Source of the DNA: Methylobacterium fujisawaense
GTDB lineage: Bacteria > Pseudomonadota > Alphaproteobacteria > Rhizobiales > Beijerinckiaceae
NCBI RefSeq assembly: GCF_014138435.1
Contig: NZ_JACJIM010000001.1
Span: 558,001-622,000, forward strand
Direction: 5' to 3'
DNA length: 64,000 nt
Shown in pieces: positions 34,707-44,552 of the stretch. Every line of letters begins with the position of its first letter. The first letter of the stretch is position 1. Made by a program: the position numbers and the translations under genes. Below the pieces are notes generated by a model. It saw nothing but the letters and a program-made list of their open reading frames with translations, ran no database searches and was not told the origin of the DNA.

Positions 34707-35524
34707 CCGGCCCGATGCCGATGCCCGCCTCGCTGGTCCTGGCCGGGGCCGGCAAGATGGGCGGCGCGATGCTGGCGGGCTGGCTGGATGCTGGCCTCGA
34801 CCCGCGCCGGACAACGATCATCGACCCCGTGCCGTCCGGCGCGATCGTGGACCTCTGCACCGAACGGGGCATCGCCCTGAACCCCCCGGCCCCCGAGCCC
34901 GGCGCCGTTCTGGTCCTCGGCATCAAGCCGCAGGGTCTGGAGACGGCCGCCCCGGGGCTCGACCGGCTGATCGGCCGCGACACGCTCCTCGTCTCGATCC
35001 TGGCGGGCAAGACCATCGCGGATCTCCGCGCCCGCCTGCCGCGGGCGCGGGCCGTCGTCCGGGCCATGCCGAACCTGCCGGCGAGCATCGGCCGGGGCGC
35101 CACCGGCGCCTGCGCGAATCCCGAGGTCACGCCCGCGCAGCGCGCGGCCGCCGAGGCGCTGTTCGCGGCGAACGGCACGGTGGCGTGGCTCACCGACGAG
35201 GCGCAGATCGACGCCGTGACGGCGGTCTCGGGCTCCGGGCCGGCCTACGTGTTCCTGCTCGCCGAGACCCTGGCGGATGCCGGCATCGCGGCCGGCCTGG
35301 ATCCCGACGTGGCCCGCAGCCTCGCCCGGGCGACGGTGGCGGGGGCCGGTGCGCTCCTCGACGCGGACCCCGCCGAGGCGGCGGACTTGCGCCGCAACGT
35401 CACCTCCCCCGGCGGCACCACGGCGGCGGCCCTCGACGTGCTGATGCGGCCGGACGGCCTCGGCGCGCTGATGCGGGAGGCCGTGGCGGCGGCCCGCAGA
35501 CGGGCGGAGGACCTCGCCGGCTGA
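34703..35524 (+). CDS. proC: Pyrroline-5-carboxylate reductase
   Basis: A 273-residue enzyme that reduces L-1-pyrroline-5-carboxylate to proline using NAD(P)H. The N-terminal Rossmann motif is LVLAGAGKMGGAMLAGWLDA; LGIKPQ, RAMPNLPASIGRGATGACAN and the dimer-domain signature DAVTAVSGSGPAYVFLLAET, then NVTSPGGTTAAAL are diagnostic. The GTG at 34703 overlaps the ybjN stop, indicating coupled translation; ATG 34715 and 34721 are alternatives that still keep the nucleotide-binding motif. Confidence 0.95.
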   Translation: MTGPMPMPASLVLAGAGKMGGAMLAGWLDAGLDPRRTTIIDPVPSGAIVDLCTERGIALNPPAPEPGAVLVLGIKPQGLETAAPGLDRLIGRDTLLVSILAGKTIADLRARLPRARAVVRAMPNLPASIGRGATGACANPEVTPAQRAAAEALFAANGTVAWLTDEAQIDAVTAVSGSGPAYVFLLAETLADAGIAAGLDPDVARSLARATVAGAGALLDADPAEAADLRRNVTSPGGTTAAALDVLMRPDGLGALMREAVAAARRRAEDLAG

Positions 35525-35626
35525 CACGGTGCGGCGTCCGTGCGGCATGGCCGCGCGACGGCCCTGCCCTTCGCCGCCGGCTCGCCTACATGAGGCGTCA
35601 CGACCGACAGACCGGGCGACCGATCC

Positions 35627-36448
35627 ATGACCGAGAGCAGAGCCACTTCCAAGCGTCCCCGCAAGGGCGCGACGTCCCCCAAGGCGAGCAGCGCCCCCGA
35701 GAGCGCCGCCCCCGCGGCCTCCGCTCAGGATGGCGCGGCGCGGAGCGCCGGTGCGGCGCCGGAGGATAGCGCGCCGAAGCTGCCGCCCCGGGAGGCCGCC
35801 GTCGAGGCTCTGATGCGGCTCGCCGCCGAGCAGCCCTGGAACGACATCGAGGTGAGCGACATCGCCCGGGAGGCGGGTCTGACGCTCGCCGAACTGCGCG
35901 ACCTGTTCCCGTCGAAGGGCGCCGTGCTCGGCGGCCTGACCCGCATCATCGACCGCAAGGTCCTGGAGGGCGATCTCGCCGGCCTCGAGGAGGAGCCCAC
36001 CCGCGAGCGGCTGTTCGACGTTCTGATGCGCCGCATCGATGCGATGGAGCCCTACAAGCCCGCCCTGCGCCGGATCGCCTACGCGCTGCGCGGCGAGCCG
36101 CTGTCGATGCTGGCGCTGAACGGCGTGATGCTGAACTCGCACCGTTACATGCTGGCGGCGGCCGGGATCGACACCGAAGGCCCCCTCGGACAGCTCAAGC
36201 TGCAGGGCGTGGTCATCGCTTTCGCCCGCGTGACCCAGGTCTGGCTCGACGACGACGACCCGGCCCTGGCCCGGACGATGGCGAAGCTCGACAAGGAAAT
36301 CCGCAACGGCGAGCGCGTCATGGAACGCGCCGAGGATGTCCGTCGGTTGACGGCGCCCCTGCGCGCCCTCGGCCGCTCCTTCCTCGATCGACGCCCCCGC
36401 GAGCGGCGGACGCGCGACGGCGACGAGACCGACACCGCCGCCATCTAG
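35627..36448 (+). CDS. TetR-like HTH protein with disordered N-terminus
   Basis: A 273-residue protein. The first ~50 residues are Ala/Ser/Lys-rich and disordered. A TetR-type HTH follows: EALMRLAAEQPWNDIEVSDI, then AREAGLTLAELRDLFPSKGA. The C-terminal helical domain includes RLFDVLMRRIDAMEPYKPAL and LARTMAKLDKEIRNGERVME, and ends with an Arg-rich tail. This could be a TetR regulator or, since COQ9 lipid-binding proteins share the fold, a COQ9-like factor. The same-strand proC is 102 bases upstream, so co-transcription is possible. Confidence 0.75.
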   Translation: MTESRATSKRPRKGATSPKASSAPESAAPAASAQDGAARSAGAAPEDSAPKLPPREAAVEALMRLAAEQPWNDIEVSDIAREAGLTLAELRDLFPSKGAVLGGLTRIIDRKVLEGDLAGLEEEPTRERLFDVLMRRIDAMEPYKPALRRIAYALRGEPLSMLALNGVMLNSHRYMLAAAGIDTEGPLGQLKLQGVVIAFARVTQVWLDDDDPALARTMAKLDKEIRNGERVMERAEDVRRLTAPLRALGRSFLDRRPRERRTRDGDETDTAAI

Positions 36449-36461
36449 GCCGCCCTGGCCT

Positions 36462-38459
36462 TCACGCCGCCTGTATGTCGTCGAGGAAGCTGTCGACCTC
36501 GCGCTTGACCGTCAATGACTGGGTGGCAAGCTCGGACGCAGCGCTCTGGACCTGCGCGGCTGCGCTGCCGGTCTCGCGGGCGGCGGCCAGCACGCGCGTG
36601 ACGTTGGCCGACACATTCTCCGTGCCCCGCGCCGCTTCACCGGCATTGCGCGAGATCTCGCTCGTGGCGGCCGTCTGCTGCACCACCGTCGCGGCGATGG
36701 CGCCGCTGATCTCGTTCACGGCGGCGATCGTGCGGCCGATCTGGGCCATCGCCTCCGCGGCCTGCCCCGAGGCCGCCTGGATCGCGGCGATCTGGCCGCC
36801 GATCTCCTCGGTGGCCCGCGCCGTCTGCGAAGCGAGCTCCTTCACTTCGGAGGCCACGACGGCGAAGCCGCGCCCCGCCTCGCCGGCCCGCGCCGCCTCG
36901 ATGGTGGCGTTGAGGGCCAGCAGGTTGGTCTGGTTCGCGATGCCGGAGATCATGATCACGGCAGCGCCGATCTGCTCGGCGGCGGCGCGCAGGCTCGCCA
37001 TGGCGGCGTTGGTCGCCTCGGCCTCGTGGGCGGCGTGACCGGCCACCTCGTTGGAGCGCACGACCTGCCGCTCGATCTCCTGAAGCGAGGAGACCATCTC
37101 CTCGGCGGCCGCCGCGACGGTCTGGACATTGGCCGAGGTCTGCGCGGCGGCCGAGCTCGACGTCACCGCCTGACTGTTGGTGTTGTCGGCCACCCGGGTC
37201 ATCGCCTGCGCGGTCGCGTCGAGTTCGCTGGTCGCCGCCGTGACGATGGCGAGCGAGGCGGCGATCTTCGCCTGGAAGGCTTGGACGCGCTGCTCGACCC
37301 GCTCGGCCCGGCGCAGGCGAGCCTCCCGTTCGGCGGCCTGCGCCGCCTCGAGTTCCGCTCGGGCGACCGCGTTCTGCCGGAAGATGTCGACGGCCTTGGC
37401 CATCGCGCCCATCTCGTCGGCCGCGTCGCGGTACGGCACCACGACCTGAAGGTCGCCGCCGGCCAGCCGCGTCATCGCCTCCGTCATGCCGGCGATCGGC
37501 CGGATGATGCTGCGGGCCAGCATGAAGGCCAGGACGCCCCCGAGGAGCAGGGCCGCGCCGACGAGGCCGATCAGGATGTAGCGGGCCCGTGACGCGGCCG
37601 ACGCGGTCTCCCGGGAAATCCTCTCGCCGGCGGCCACGATCCGGTCGCGCAGCGCGATGCCGAGCCGTTCGATCGCGTCGGTGTGGGGCTTGATCCCGGT
37701 TTCGAACGTCGCCTTTGCCGAAGCCACCGCCTGATCGTACGCACGGAAGCCGGTCGCGGCGGCGACCAGCGCGTCGCGAACGGCCCTGACCTGCTGCGCG
37801 AAGACCGCGCCGCCCTGCGTGTCCTTGAACGCATCCAGGACCGCCAGAGCCTGCTCGACCCGCTGCTCGAAGGTGCTGCGGTCCTGCGGATCCAGGCCGA
37901 TCACGAAGCGGGCCGATGCGATGCGGGACCGCAGGACGGCATTCTCGATGTGCTCGATCCGCGCCAGCATTGCCTCGCCGCCTCGGGCGCGCACGTCCGC
38001 GAGCAGGTTTCCGAGAAGAACGGTGAGTGTATTGCCGGTCTCGTAGAGTTTCGCCCTGGCTTCACGCAGGGTCGCGCCCGAGGCCGCGAGGCGCTCCAGC
38101 TCCGGCTTCATCGCGCGGGCGGCTTCCCGCACGTCGTCGTACAGCTTCCGCCCGCCGTCGGTCATGGCCAGCGAGAAGTACTTGTCGCAGGTCTGCTCGA
38201 TCGCCCGCCGGGCCTGCTCCATCGCGACGATCAGATCGGGATCCGGCTGGATCCGGTACCGTTCGGCGGTTCCGATGAGGCGTGCGGCGTGACCGTCGAT
38301 CATCAGGACCGATTGCGCACCCCGCTCCACCCGCTCCCGGAGCGCGTGGTCTTCGCTGATCACTCCTTGCTGGTAGATCGCGAATGCACCGATGATACCC
38401 GTGATCATGACGAGCATCGCAAATCCCGCGTAGAGGCGAGAGCGTATCCCAGTTCTCAC
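36462..38459 (-). CDS. Methyl-accepting chemotaxis protein with large periplasmic helical sensor
   Basis: About 665 residues. TM1 lies near residues 8-30 ([20 protein letters not shown]), a ~270-residue periplasmic helical domain (HBM-like by length) follows, TM2 is [20 protein letters not shown], then HAMP ([17 protein letters not shown]) and the signalling domain with tip [20 protein letters not shown] and [15 protein letters not shown]. The GTG at 38459 is chosen because GGAAG is eight bases upstream and it leads directly into TM1; an upstream ATG would add a Cys-rich tail coming from an AT-rich non-coding stretch. Ligand unknown. Confidence 0.93.
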   Translation of the reverse strand: MRTGIRSRLYAGFAMLVMITGIIGAFAIYQQGVISEDHALRERVERGAQSVLMIDGHAARLIGTAERYRIQPDPDLIVAMEQARRAIEQTCDKYFSLAMTDGGRKLYDDVREAARAMKPELERLAASGATLREARAKLYETGNTLTVLLGNLLADVRARGGEAMLARIEHIENAVLRSRIASARFVIGLDPQDRSTFEQRVEQALAVLDAFKDTQGGAVFAQQVRAVRDALVAAATGFRAYDQAVASAKATFETGIKPHTDAIERLGIALRDRIVAAGERISRETASAASRARYILIGLVGAALLLGGVLAFMLARSIIRPIAGMTEAMTRLAGGDLQVVVPYRDAADEMGAMAKAVDIFRQNAVARAELEAAQAAEREARLRRAERVEQRVQAFQAKIAASLAIVTAATSELDATAQAMTRVADNTNSQAVTSSSAAAQTSANVQTVAAAAEEMVSSLQEIERQVVRSNEVAGHAAHEAEATNAAMASLRAAAEQIGAAVIMISGIANQTNLLALNATIEAARAGEAGRGFAVVASEVKELASQTARATEEIGGQIAAIQAASGQAAEAMAQIGRTIAAVNEISGAIAATVVQQTAATSEISRNAGEAARGTENVSANVTRVLAAARETGSAAAQVQSAASELATQSLTVKREVDSFLDDIQAA

Positions 38460-38539
38460 AGGCGCATCTTCCACAGAACAGGCCAAGTTCTCGGCCGAAC
38501 GATAGACGCAGCAATCATGACAACATCGTGTCACGCAAT

Positions 38540-38587
38540 CAAGTTCAACTTGTACTATAGATATTTGGCGGCAATATCTCGAGATAT
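38540..38587. promoter_or_regulatory. AT-rich palindromes upstream of the second chemoreceptor
   Basis: CAAGTT-C-AACTTG (38540-38552) and the 14-bp perfect palindrome ATATCTCGAGATAT (38574-38587) lie in an AT-rich island 80-130 bases before the chemoreceptor start. They are candidate operator or promoter elements. The rest of the 489-base gap 38460-38948 shows no gene. Confidence 0.4.
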
Positions 38588-38948
38588 ATTTGATATTCAG
38601 GCCAGGCAAGTCAGCCGCAGACGCAGGGCGGCACGCGCAAACGGCAATCGGGGCGTTCTCGTCGCGATGGACCAGTTCTGACAACGCGTCCTGGGCTGCC
38701 AGAAAGCTTCGCCTTGCGCGTGTCCGCTGCTGAGCCGCGCTAAGACTGCGCGCTCATCCCTCTTTCACCGGATCACGCGGCCGCTGCATTTGGATTGCCG
38801 TGCGGCCCGGCCTGCGTTGCTGACATCGAGCGGGCCGTCCCGATTGCAACAGTCCCGAACCGGCACGGAGGCGCGGCAACGTCGTGAGTCGCGTCGGCCG
38901 CGATTCGCTCGACGCCTTGCGAGGCCCCTCAGGCCGTCGCGCCGGACC

Positions 38949-39383
38949 TCAGGCCGCGCGGTTCGCCAGCGCCTCGCGCATCATCGTGGCGACCATGCCG
39001 TTCTGAAGCTGGTCGCGCGGGACGCGCAGCGCGTCGGGCACGCGGGCCGACGCCTCCGGCTCCATCGCGTCCACCGGGTCGCTGGCGAGGATGATGCGCA
39101 GGGCCGGGCGCAGGGCCCGCGCCTCGACGGCGAGCTGCGCGCAGCACAATCCCCCCTGGAGCGCGGTATCCACCACGATCACATCCACGGGGAGGCCGAG
39201 GGCCAGCACCGTCATGGCGTCGACGCCGCGATCGCAGGCGGTGACCTGATAACCCAGCATCCGGACTTGCGCGGAGACCTCGTCGCGCCAGCGCTTGTGG
39301 CAGCCGACCACCAGAACCTGGATTCGATAGCAGCTGCCCTGGGGAAGGCTGCCCGAGGCAGTCTCGACGTCGGCTGGGGGCAT
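38949..39383 (-). CDS. Response-regulator receiver-like protein
   Basis: A 144-residue, single-domain protein. After a ~20-residue polar leader it reads [40 protein letters not shown], then [20 protein letters not shown] and [15 protein letters not shown]. The layout is a CheY-like receiver with the phospho-acceptor Asp in VIVVDTAL. The acidic pair that binds Mg2+ (normally DD or ED after beta-1) is missing, being replaced by GCHK, so phosphorylation may be impaired. No output domain and no neighbouring kinase. It is divergent from argJ. Confidence 0.72.
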   Translation of the reverse strand: MPPADVETASGSLPQGSCYRIQVLVVGCHKRWRDEVSAQVRMLGYQVTACDRGVDAMTVLALGLPVDVIVVDTALQGGLCCAQLAVEARALRPALRIILASDPVDAMEPEASARVPDALRVPRDQLQNGMVATMMREALANRAA

Positions 39384-39611
39384 TCCGCACTCGACCTCGC
39401 GCTGACTTTGCGATGCAGCATGCTAGGCTGGGATGCAATCCACACGCAAGCCCGACGCCGTGATACCGCCGTATTCGGCGCCGTCGGTGCACAAAACCGA
39501 AGCAGCTCGAAGCGTGGCCATAGGCTGAGCACACGGTTGACGCCGCAGGGGTCGCGCGGGCAACACCGGGCGGCCGCGGAACCTGAGCCGCGCGTGCCGG
39601 AGCCTGAGCCG

Positions 39612-40862
39612 ATGTCATCCGCGAAAGCCCCTCCCGTCTCCCCGCTGGCGCCCACCGCGATGCCCGAGCTGCCCCCCCTGCCGGGCGTGCGCATCGCCAC
39701 CGCTCAGGCGGGGATCCGCTACAGCGGCCGAACCGACGTGCTCTACGTCGCGCTGGAATCCGGCACCCGGGCCGCGGGGGTGTTCACCCGGTCGAAATGT
39801 CCCTCGGCGCCGGTGGATTGGTGTCGCGACGCCCTGGCCGACGGATCCGCGCGGGCGCTGGTGGTCAATTCGGGCAACGCCAACGCCTTCACGGGCCGGC
39901 TCGGACGCGACGCGGTGGCGCGCACCGTCGAGATCGCCGCGCAGGCGGCGGGCTGCCGCACGGGGGAGGTGTACGTGGCGTCGACCGGCGTGATCGGCGA
40001 GCCGCTTCCGGCGGAGCGGTTCGAGGGCGTGCTCGCGGAGTGCGCGGCCCGGGCCGAGGATGGACCGGCCGCCTGGAATGCGGCGGCCCGCGCGATCATG
40101 ACCACCGACACGTTCCCGAAGCTCGCCACCCGCACGGCCGAGATCGCCGGCGTGCCCGTGACCATCAACGGGATCGCCAAGGGCGCCGGCATGATCGCCC
40201 CCGACATGGCGACGATGCTGTCCTTCGTCTTCACCGACGCGGCCCTGCCGCAGGACGTGCTGCAGGCGCTCCTCTCGGCGGGCACGAAGACGAGCTTCAA
40301 CTGCGTGACGGTGGACGGCGACACGTCCACCTCCGACACGCTGATGCTGTTCGCCACCGCCAGGGCCGGCCATCCGGCGATCACGGATCCCGCCGACCCG
40401 CGTCTTGCCGGCTTCCGGGAGGCGCTCGACGGCCTGCTGATCGAGCTGGCCCAGCTCGTCGCCAAGGATGGTGAGGGCGCGCGCAAGTTCGTCACCGTGC
40501 GGGTCACCGGCGCCGAGAGCGACGCCTCCGCGCACCGCATCGCGATGTCGATCGCCAACTCGCCGCTGGTGAAGACCGCGGTGGCCGGCGAGGATGCCAA
40601 TTGGGGCCGCGTCGTGATGGCCGTGGGCAAGGCCGGCGAGCCCGCCGACCGCGACCGGCTCGCGATCTGGTTCGGCGACGTCCGGGTGGCCGTCCAGGGC
40701 GCCCGCGACCCCGATTACAGCGAAGCGGCTGCCAGCGCCGTGATGCGCGAACCGGAGATCGAGATCCGGGTCGATCTCGGCCTGGGCGACGGCAATGCCC
40801 GCGTCTGGACCTGCGACCTGACCAAGGCCTATGTCGAGATCAACGGGGATTACCGCTCGTGA
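39612..40862 (+). CDS. argJ: Bifunctional glutamate N-acetyltransferase / ornithine acetyltransferase
   Basis: A 416-residue ArgJ, which recycles the acetyl group in arginine biosynthesis by moving it from N-acetylornithine to glutamate and may also use acetyl-CoA. The proenzyme self-cleaves within the [11 protein letters not shown] motif; the new N-terminal nucleophile would be Thr201. Other family marks are [12 protein letters not shown], the MTTDTFPK motif, [27 protein letters not shown] and [20 protein letters not shown]. The last codons overlap the start of a SIMPL gene by four bases (GTGA), so argJ heads a three-gene coupled operon. Confidence 0.95.
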   Translation: MSSAKAPPVSPLAPTAMPELPPLPGVRIATAQAGIRYSGRTDVLYVALESGTRAAGVFTRSKCPSAPVDWCRDALADGSARALVVNSGNANAFTGRLGRDAVARTVEIAAQAAGCRTGEVYVASTGVIGEPLPAERFEGVLAECAARAEDGPAAWNAAARAIMTTDTFPKLATRTAEIAGVPVTINGIAKGAGMIAPDMATMLSFVFTDAALPQDVLQALLSAGTKTSFNCVTVDGDTSTSDTLMLFATARAGHPAITDPADPRLAGFREALDGLLIELAQLVAKDGEGARKFVTVRVTGAESDASAHRIAMSIANSPLVKTAVAGEDANWGRVVMAVGKAGEPADRDRLAIWFGDVRVAVQGARDPDYSEAAASAVMREPEIEIRVDLGLGDGNARVWTCDLTKAYVEINGDYRS

Positions 40863-41575
40863 GGGCCATCCTGTCCGGCGCCCTGCTGGTCACGGTCCTG
40901 GCGGCCCCGGTTCAGGCCGACGACGCGGCGTGCAAGCGGCATATCAGCGTCGTCGGACGCGCGGCGGAGACGCGGGCACCGGACTTCGCCGAGGTGACCG
41001 TCGGCATTGAGGCGCGCGCCGCGACCGCGGCAGCCGCCCTCGACGCGGCCTCGAAGGCGGTGTCCGGCGTCTCGGCGCAGGCCCGTGCCCTCGGGGTCCC
41101 GCCGGCCGATATCGGGACGGCCGCCGTCACCCTGCAGACGGCGACCCGCACCGTCGCCCGGCCCGGAGGCGCCGTGACCGAGGAGCCCGACGGCTACCGC
41201 GCCAGCAACCTCGTCACGGTCCGCCTCGCCGATATGGACCGCCTCGGCGACCTTCTCCGGCAAGCACTGGACTCCGGGGCGAACCGCATCGACGGCGTGA
41301 GCTTCGGACTGCGCGACCCGGACAAGAGCGAAGCAGCCCTTCAGGTCGCGGCGACCCGGGACGCCCGGAGCCGGGCCGAGGCGCTCGCCGAGGCGGTCGG
41401 GGCCAAGCTCGGCGCGCTCTGCACGCTGACCACCACGGTCGGGACACCGTACCGCCCGGCGCTGGAGATGGCCCGCGCGGCACCGATGGCCGCCAAAGGG
41501 CGACGGGTGCCGATCGAGGCGGGCACGATACAGATGTCCTCCGAGGTCTCGGCCGCTTTCGCGGTGGCGCAATGA
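40859..41575 (+). CDS. SIMPL (DUF541) domain periplasmic protein
   Basis: A 238-residue exported protein. A signal peptide ([20 protein letters not shown]) precedes a SIMPL/DUF541 domain: [40 protein letters not shown], the [17 protein letters not shown] helix and the final [14 protein letters not shown] strand. Homologues include the E. coli YggE protein linked to oxidative stress. A start codon overlapping argJ and an end overlapping mutT by four bases indicate one operon and translational coupling. Its role between two cytoplasmic enzymes is unclear. Confidence 0.88.
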   Translation: MRAILSGALLVTVLAAPVQADDAACKRHISVVGRAAETRAPDFAEVTVGIEARAATAAAALDAASKAVSGVSAQARALGVPPADIGTAAVTLQTATRTVARPGGAVTEEPDGYRASNLVTVRLADMDRLGDLLRQALDSGANRIDGVSFGLRDPDKSEAALQVAATRDARSRAEALAEAVGAKLGALCTLTTTVGTPYRPALEMARAAPMAAKGRRVPIEAGTIQMSSEVSAAFAVAQ

Positions 41576-42000
41576 GCGGGCTCGAAGGCGGCGCGCTGCG
41601 CCTGCTCCTGGTGGTCGCCGTGGCCCTCGTCGACGTCGACGGCCGGGTGCTGGTGAGCGAGCGTCCGGCGGGCAAGCAGCTCGCCGGCCTGTGGGAGTTC
41701 CCCGGCGGCAAGGTCGAGCCCGGCGAGCGCCCCGAGCAGACCCTGATCCGGGAGCTCGCCGAGGAACTCGGCATCCGGGTCGAGGAGCCCTGCCTCGCGC
41801 CGCTGACCTTCGCCAGCCATGCCTATCCGGACTTCCACCTTTTGATGCCGCTCTACGTCTGCCGGCGCTGGACCGGCACGCCGCGCCCGATGGAGGGACA
41901 GGCGCTCAAATGGGTCCGGCCGAAGGCGCTGCGCGATCTCGCCATGCCGCCCGCCGACGCGCCGCTGATCCCGTTCCTGGTCGACCTGCTGGGAAGCTGA
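41572..42000 (+). CDS. mutT: MutT-type (deoxy)nucleoside triphosphate pyrophosphohydrolase
   Basis: A 142-residue Nudix hydrolase that removes 8-oxo-dGTP from the nucleotide pool. The Nudix box is GGKVEPGERPEQTLIRELAE followed by ELGI (GX5EX7REUXEEXGU intact; Glu pair conserved). It begins LLLVVAVALVDVDGRVLVSE with KQLAGLWEFPGGK, the MutT signature. The ATG at 41572 overlaps the SIMPL stop. The argJ-mutT neighbourhood is common in Rhizobiales. Confidence 0.93.
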   Translation: MSGLEGGALRLLLVVAVALVDVDGRVLVSERPAGKQLAGLWEFPGGKVEPGERPEQTLIRELAEELGIRVEEPCLAPLTFASHAYPDFHLLMPLYVCRRWTGTPRPMEGQALKWVRPKALRDLAMPPADAPLIPFLVDLLGS

Positions 42001-42170
42001 ACGCCTCACGGTCCGGGTCGCTCGGTCCCGGTCCGCTCCGTCATCGCGAGCGCAGCGATCCAGGGTAGCGAGAGGCCAACCCGCGTCCCGCGGCCTGGAT
42101 GGCCGCCCTCCGCTCGAAGACGGCGGAGCCTCGGCGGGTTCGTTCTTCGGGCGTGGCCCGCGCCCGGCCC

Positions 42171-43148
42171 TCACAAGGCCAGAATACCCTCTACGACCTC
42201 CTGCACGGCGAGCGCCTCCGCGAAGGTGGCGAGGGGGTGGGGTTCGCCGCGGGCCATCCGGACGACGCCCTCGAGCTGTCGCCGGAGGGTGATCGGCCGC
42301 AGCCGCTCGTTGGGGATCGCGTCCGGCTCCGGCTCGAAGCGCCCGTCGGCGCCCCGACGCTCCGCGATGGCCCAGTCGCGCAGCCGGACGGCGCCCGCAT
42401 CGCCCTCCAGCGTCCACGTGTTGTGGTCGTCGGCCTCGACGCCCCCGACCCTGCCGGTCAGGGTGACGGGAATCCCACCCGCGGTGAGCGTCACGTCGAT
42501 CGCGCGCTCGGACCGGCCCGACTCCGGGAACGCGATCCGTCCCGCGAGACCCTGGAGCGGGCCGAGCTGGCGGCGGGCCAGGAACAGGAAATGCGAGACC
42601 ACCTCGCGGGTGAAGCCGCCCTCCGCCCGGGCGTCGAGCCAGTGCGCGGCGTCGGCCTGCCAGGGGCGCGGCCAGCGAGCGAATGCCACCGCGATGGTGA
42701 GCGCCCGGGGCGTGCCGACCGCGCCCGCCTCGATCCAGCGCTCGATCGTCGCCACGCCCGGCGACGAGGCGAACGGGAAATTGACCGCGCCGGCACCCGT
42801 GGTGTCCGCCACGAAGGCGCGGGCATCGGCCAGATCGATGGCGAGCGGCTTCTCGCAGAAGACGCTCCGGCCGGCGGCCAGGGCGGCGCGGGCATAGCCG
42901 AGATGCGAGGCGGGCGGCGAGGCGACGTAGACGCAGTCGCTGGCCGCCACGACCGCGGCGGCGTCGGCCACGCGCGGCACCGCCGGGAAGGCCGCGCCGA
43001 TCCGGGCCAGGGCCTCCGGAGCCGGATCCCAGATCGCCGCGACCCGCACGGGCGAATCCGCCGCCCCGTGGATCGCGCCGAGCAGGCGCTCGCCCATGAT
43101 GCCCGCGCCGATGATCCCGAGGGCGAGGGGTGCGTCGGAGGTCGGCAT
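42171..43148 (-). CDS. Gfo/Idh/MocA family oxidoreductase
   Basis: A 325-residue NAD(P)-dependent dehydrogenase. The N-terminal Rossmann domain shows ALGIIGAGIMGERLLGAIHG, then DCVYVASPPASHLGYARAAL and VFCEKPLAIDLADARAFV, the EKP motif being the family's catalytic lysine. The C-terminal domain carries DEARAEGGFTREVVSHFLFL-type sequence (LDARAEGGFTREVVSHFLFL), with a His in the HFLFL segment. Substrate is probably a sugar, inositol or biliverdin-like compound, not predictable here. Separate minus-strand gene, 100 bases after the hydrolase gene upstream. Confidence 0.85.
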   Translation of the reverse strand: MPTSDAPLALGIIGAGIMGERLLGAIHGAADSPVRVAAIWDPAPEALARIGAAFPAVPRVADAAAVVAASDCVYVASPPASHLGYARAALAAGRSVFCEKPLAIDLADARAFVADTTGAGAVNFPFASSPGVATIERWIEAGAVGTPRALTIAVAFARWPRPWQADAAHWLDARAEGGFTREVVSHFLFLARRQLGPLQGLAGRIAFPESGRSERAIDVTLTAGGIPVTLTGRVGGVEADDHNTWTLEGDAGAVRLRDWAIAERRGADGRFEPEPDAIPNERLRPITLRRQLEGVVRMARGEPHPLATFAEALAVQEVVEGILAL

Positions 43149-43248
43149 GCGAGGATCCGTGCGGAGGTTCGGGTCTGACGGACCGCGGCGTGCGGCCCGT
43201 CGCAGGCTTTAGGAGCCCGGACCCGCGCGGGAAAGGCCGCCGGTCTCC

Positions 43249-44070
43249 TCAACCTTGGATGAAGGCGAGCAGGTCTGCGCTGAGCCGGTCCTTGTGGGTG
43301 GCGGCCAGCCCGTGCGGGGCGCCCGGATACTCCTTCAGCACGGCGTTCGGCACGAGCTTGACGGCGGCGCGCGCCGCGGCGTCGATCGGCACGATCTGGT
43401 CGTCGTCGCCGTGCACGAACAGGGTCGGCACGTCGATGCGCTTCAGGTCCGCGGTAAAGTCGGTCTCCGAGAAGGCCGCCACGCAGGCGTGCACGTTCCG
43501 CAGGCCGGCCATCATGCCCTGCATCCAGAACGTGTCCCGCAGACCGTCGCTGACAGCGGCGCCCGGTCGGTTGGCGCCGTAGAAGGGGCCGCTCAGGTCC
43601 TTGAAGAACTGGGATCGGTCGCGGAGGACCGAGTCGCGGATGCCGTCGAACACCTCCCTGGGCTGGCCGCCCGGATTCGCGGGGGTCCGGACCATCTGGG
43701 GCGTCACGGCCCCGACCAGCACCGCCTTGGCGATGCGCGCCGTGCCGTGCCGCCCGATGGTGCGGGCGACCTCGCCGCCACCGGTGGAGTGGCCGACCAG
43801 CACCGCGTCGCGCAGGTCGAGATGGGCGATCAGCCCGGCGAGATCGTCCGCATAGGTGTCCATGTCGTTGCCGGACCAGGGCTGCTCGGAGCGACCGTGC
43901 CCCCGGCGGTCATGGGCGATGACCCGGAACCCGTGCTGCCCGAGGAACAGCATCTGGTCCTCCCAGGCGTCGCCGTTGAGCGGCCAGCCGTGGCTGAAGA
44001 CCACCGGCTGCCCGGTGCCCCAATCCTTGAAGTAGATCTGCGTGCCGTCCTGCGTGGTGAAGTAGGGCAT
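43249..44070 (-). CDS. Alpha/beta hydrolase, non-heme chloroperoxidase type
   Basis: A 273-residue hydrolase of the CPO/arylesterase group: [20 protein letters not shown], the oxyanion-hole HGWPL, then [14 protein letters not shown]. The nucleophile elbow is GHSTGGGE, the acid lies in [11 protein letters not shown] and the final His in PHGLAATHK. Members act as perhydrolases or esterases. The ATG at 44070 is preceded by GGGAGACC. It is the last gene of a minus-strand operon headed by a ring-cleaving dioxygenase, 37 bases after the DoxX gene. Confidence 0.92.
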   Translation of the reverse strand: MPYFTTQDGTQIYFKDWGTGQPVVFSHGWPLNGDAWEDQMLFLGQHGFRVIAHDRRGHGRSEQPWSGNDMDTYADDLAGLIAHLDLRDAVLVGHSTGGGEVARTIGRHGTARIAKAVLVGAVTPQMVRTPANPGGQPREVFDGIRDSVLRDRSQFFKDLSGPFYGANRPGAAVSDGLRDTFWMQGMMAGLRNVHACVAAFSETDFTADLKRIDVPTLFVHGDDDQIVPIDAAARAAVKLVPNAVLKEYPGAPHGLAATHKDRLSADLLAFIQG

Positions 44071-44107
44071 GGTGGTCTCCCGATAGTGGCAACAGTCGAA
44101 GGACGGG

Positions 44108-44518
44108 TCAGGCCCGGCCCTGCCGCGCGTCGAGGCTGAACGGACCGGCCCCGAAGGCCGCGACCTGGAGCAAGCCGCCGGCCATGGCGAGGTTCTTCAG
44201 GAAGTGGAACATCTGGTTCTGGTCGCCGAGGGCCGCGTGGAAGGTCACCGCGGTGGCGACCGCGAAGAGTGCGAGGATCAGGGCGACGAGCCGGGTGCGG
44301 TAGCCGGCGATGAGCAGCAGCCCGCCGACGACCTCCACGCTTGTCGCCGCCGCGTAGGCGAGCGGCGGCAGCGGCAGATGGGCGGCCTCGATGGTGGCGA
44401 GCGTCGCGGCGGGGGCGGCGAGCTTGCCGGCGCCACTCACGAGAAAGATCGCGCTCATCAGGACCCGGCCGGCCACCGGCAGCAGGGCGGTCGCGCCGGG
44501 AGAGGAAATCGGGGACAT
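44108..44518 (-). CDS. DoxX family membrane protein (MhqP-like)
   Basis: A 136-residue inner-membrane protein with four predicted helices: [59 protein letters not shown] and [14 protein letters not shown]. The [20 protein letters not shown] motif is typical of DoxX. In Bacillus subtilis the mhqNOP operon pairs a DoxX protein with a ring-cleaving dioxygenase for quinone resistance, as here. The ATG at 44518 fits the family; one at 44533 is also possible. It sits between the esterase (34-base gap) and the chloroperoxidase-like gene. Confidence 0.85.
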   Translation of the reverse strand: MSPISSPGATALLPVAGRVLMSAIFLVSGAGKLAAPAATLATIEAAHLPLPPLAYAAATSVEVVGGLLLIAGYRTRLVALILALFAVATAVTFHAALGDQNQMFHFLKNLAMAGGLLQVAAFGAGPFSLDARQGRA

Positions 44519-44552
44519 CGTCAATCGCTCCATCCTGTCGTCAGTTGCGGAA

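Noticed and set aside
38460..38684. Upstream N-terminal extension of the second chemoreceptor
   Set aside because: It would be translated from an AT-rich palindromic regulatory region, is Cys-rich and precedes TM1 without a ribosome site as good as that before the GTG at 38459.
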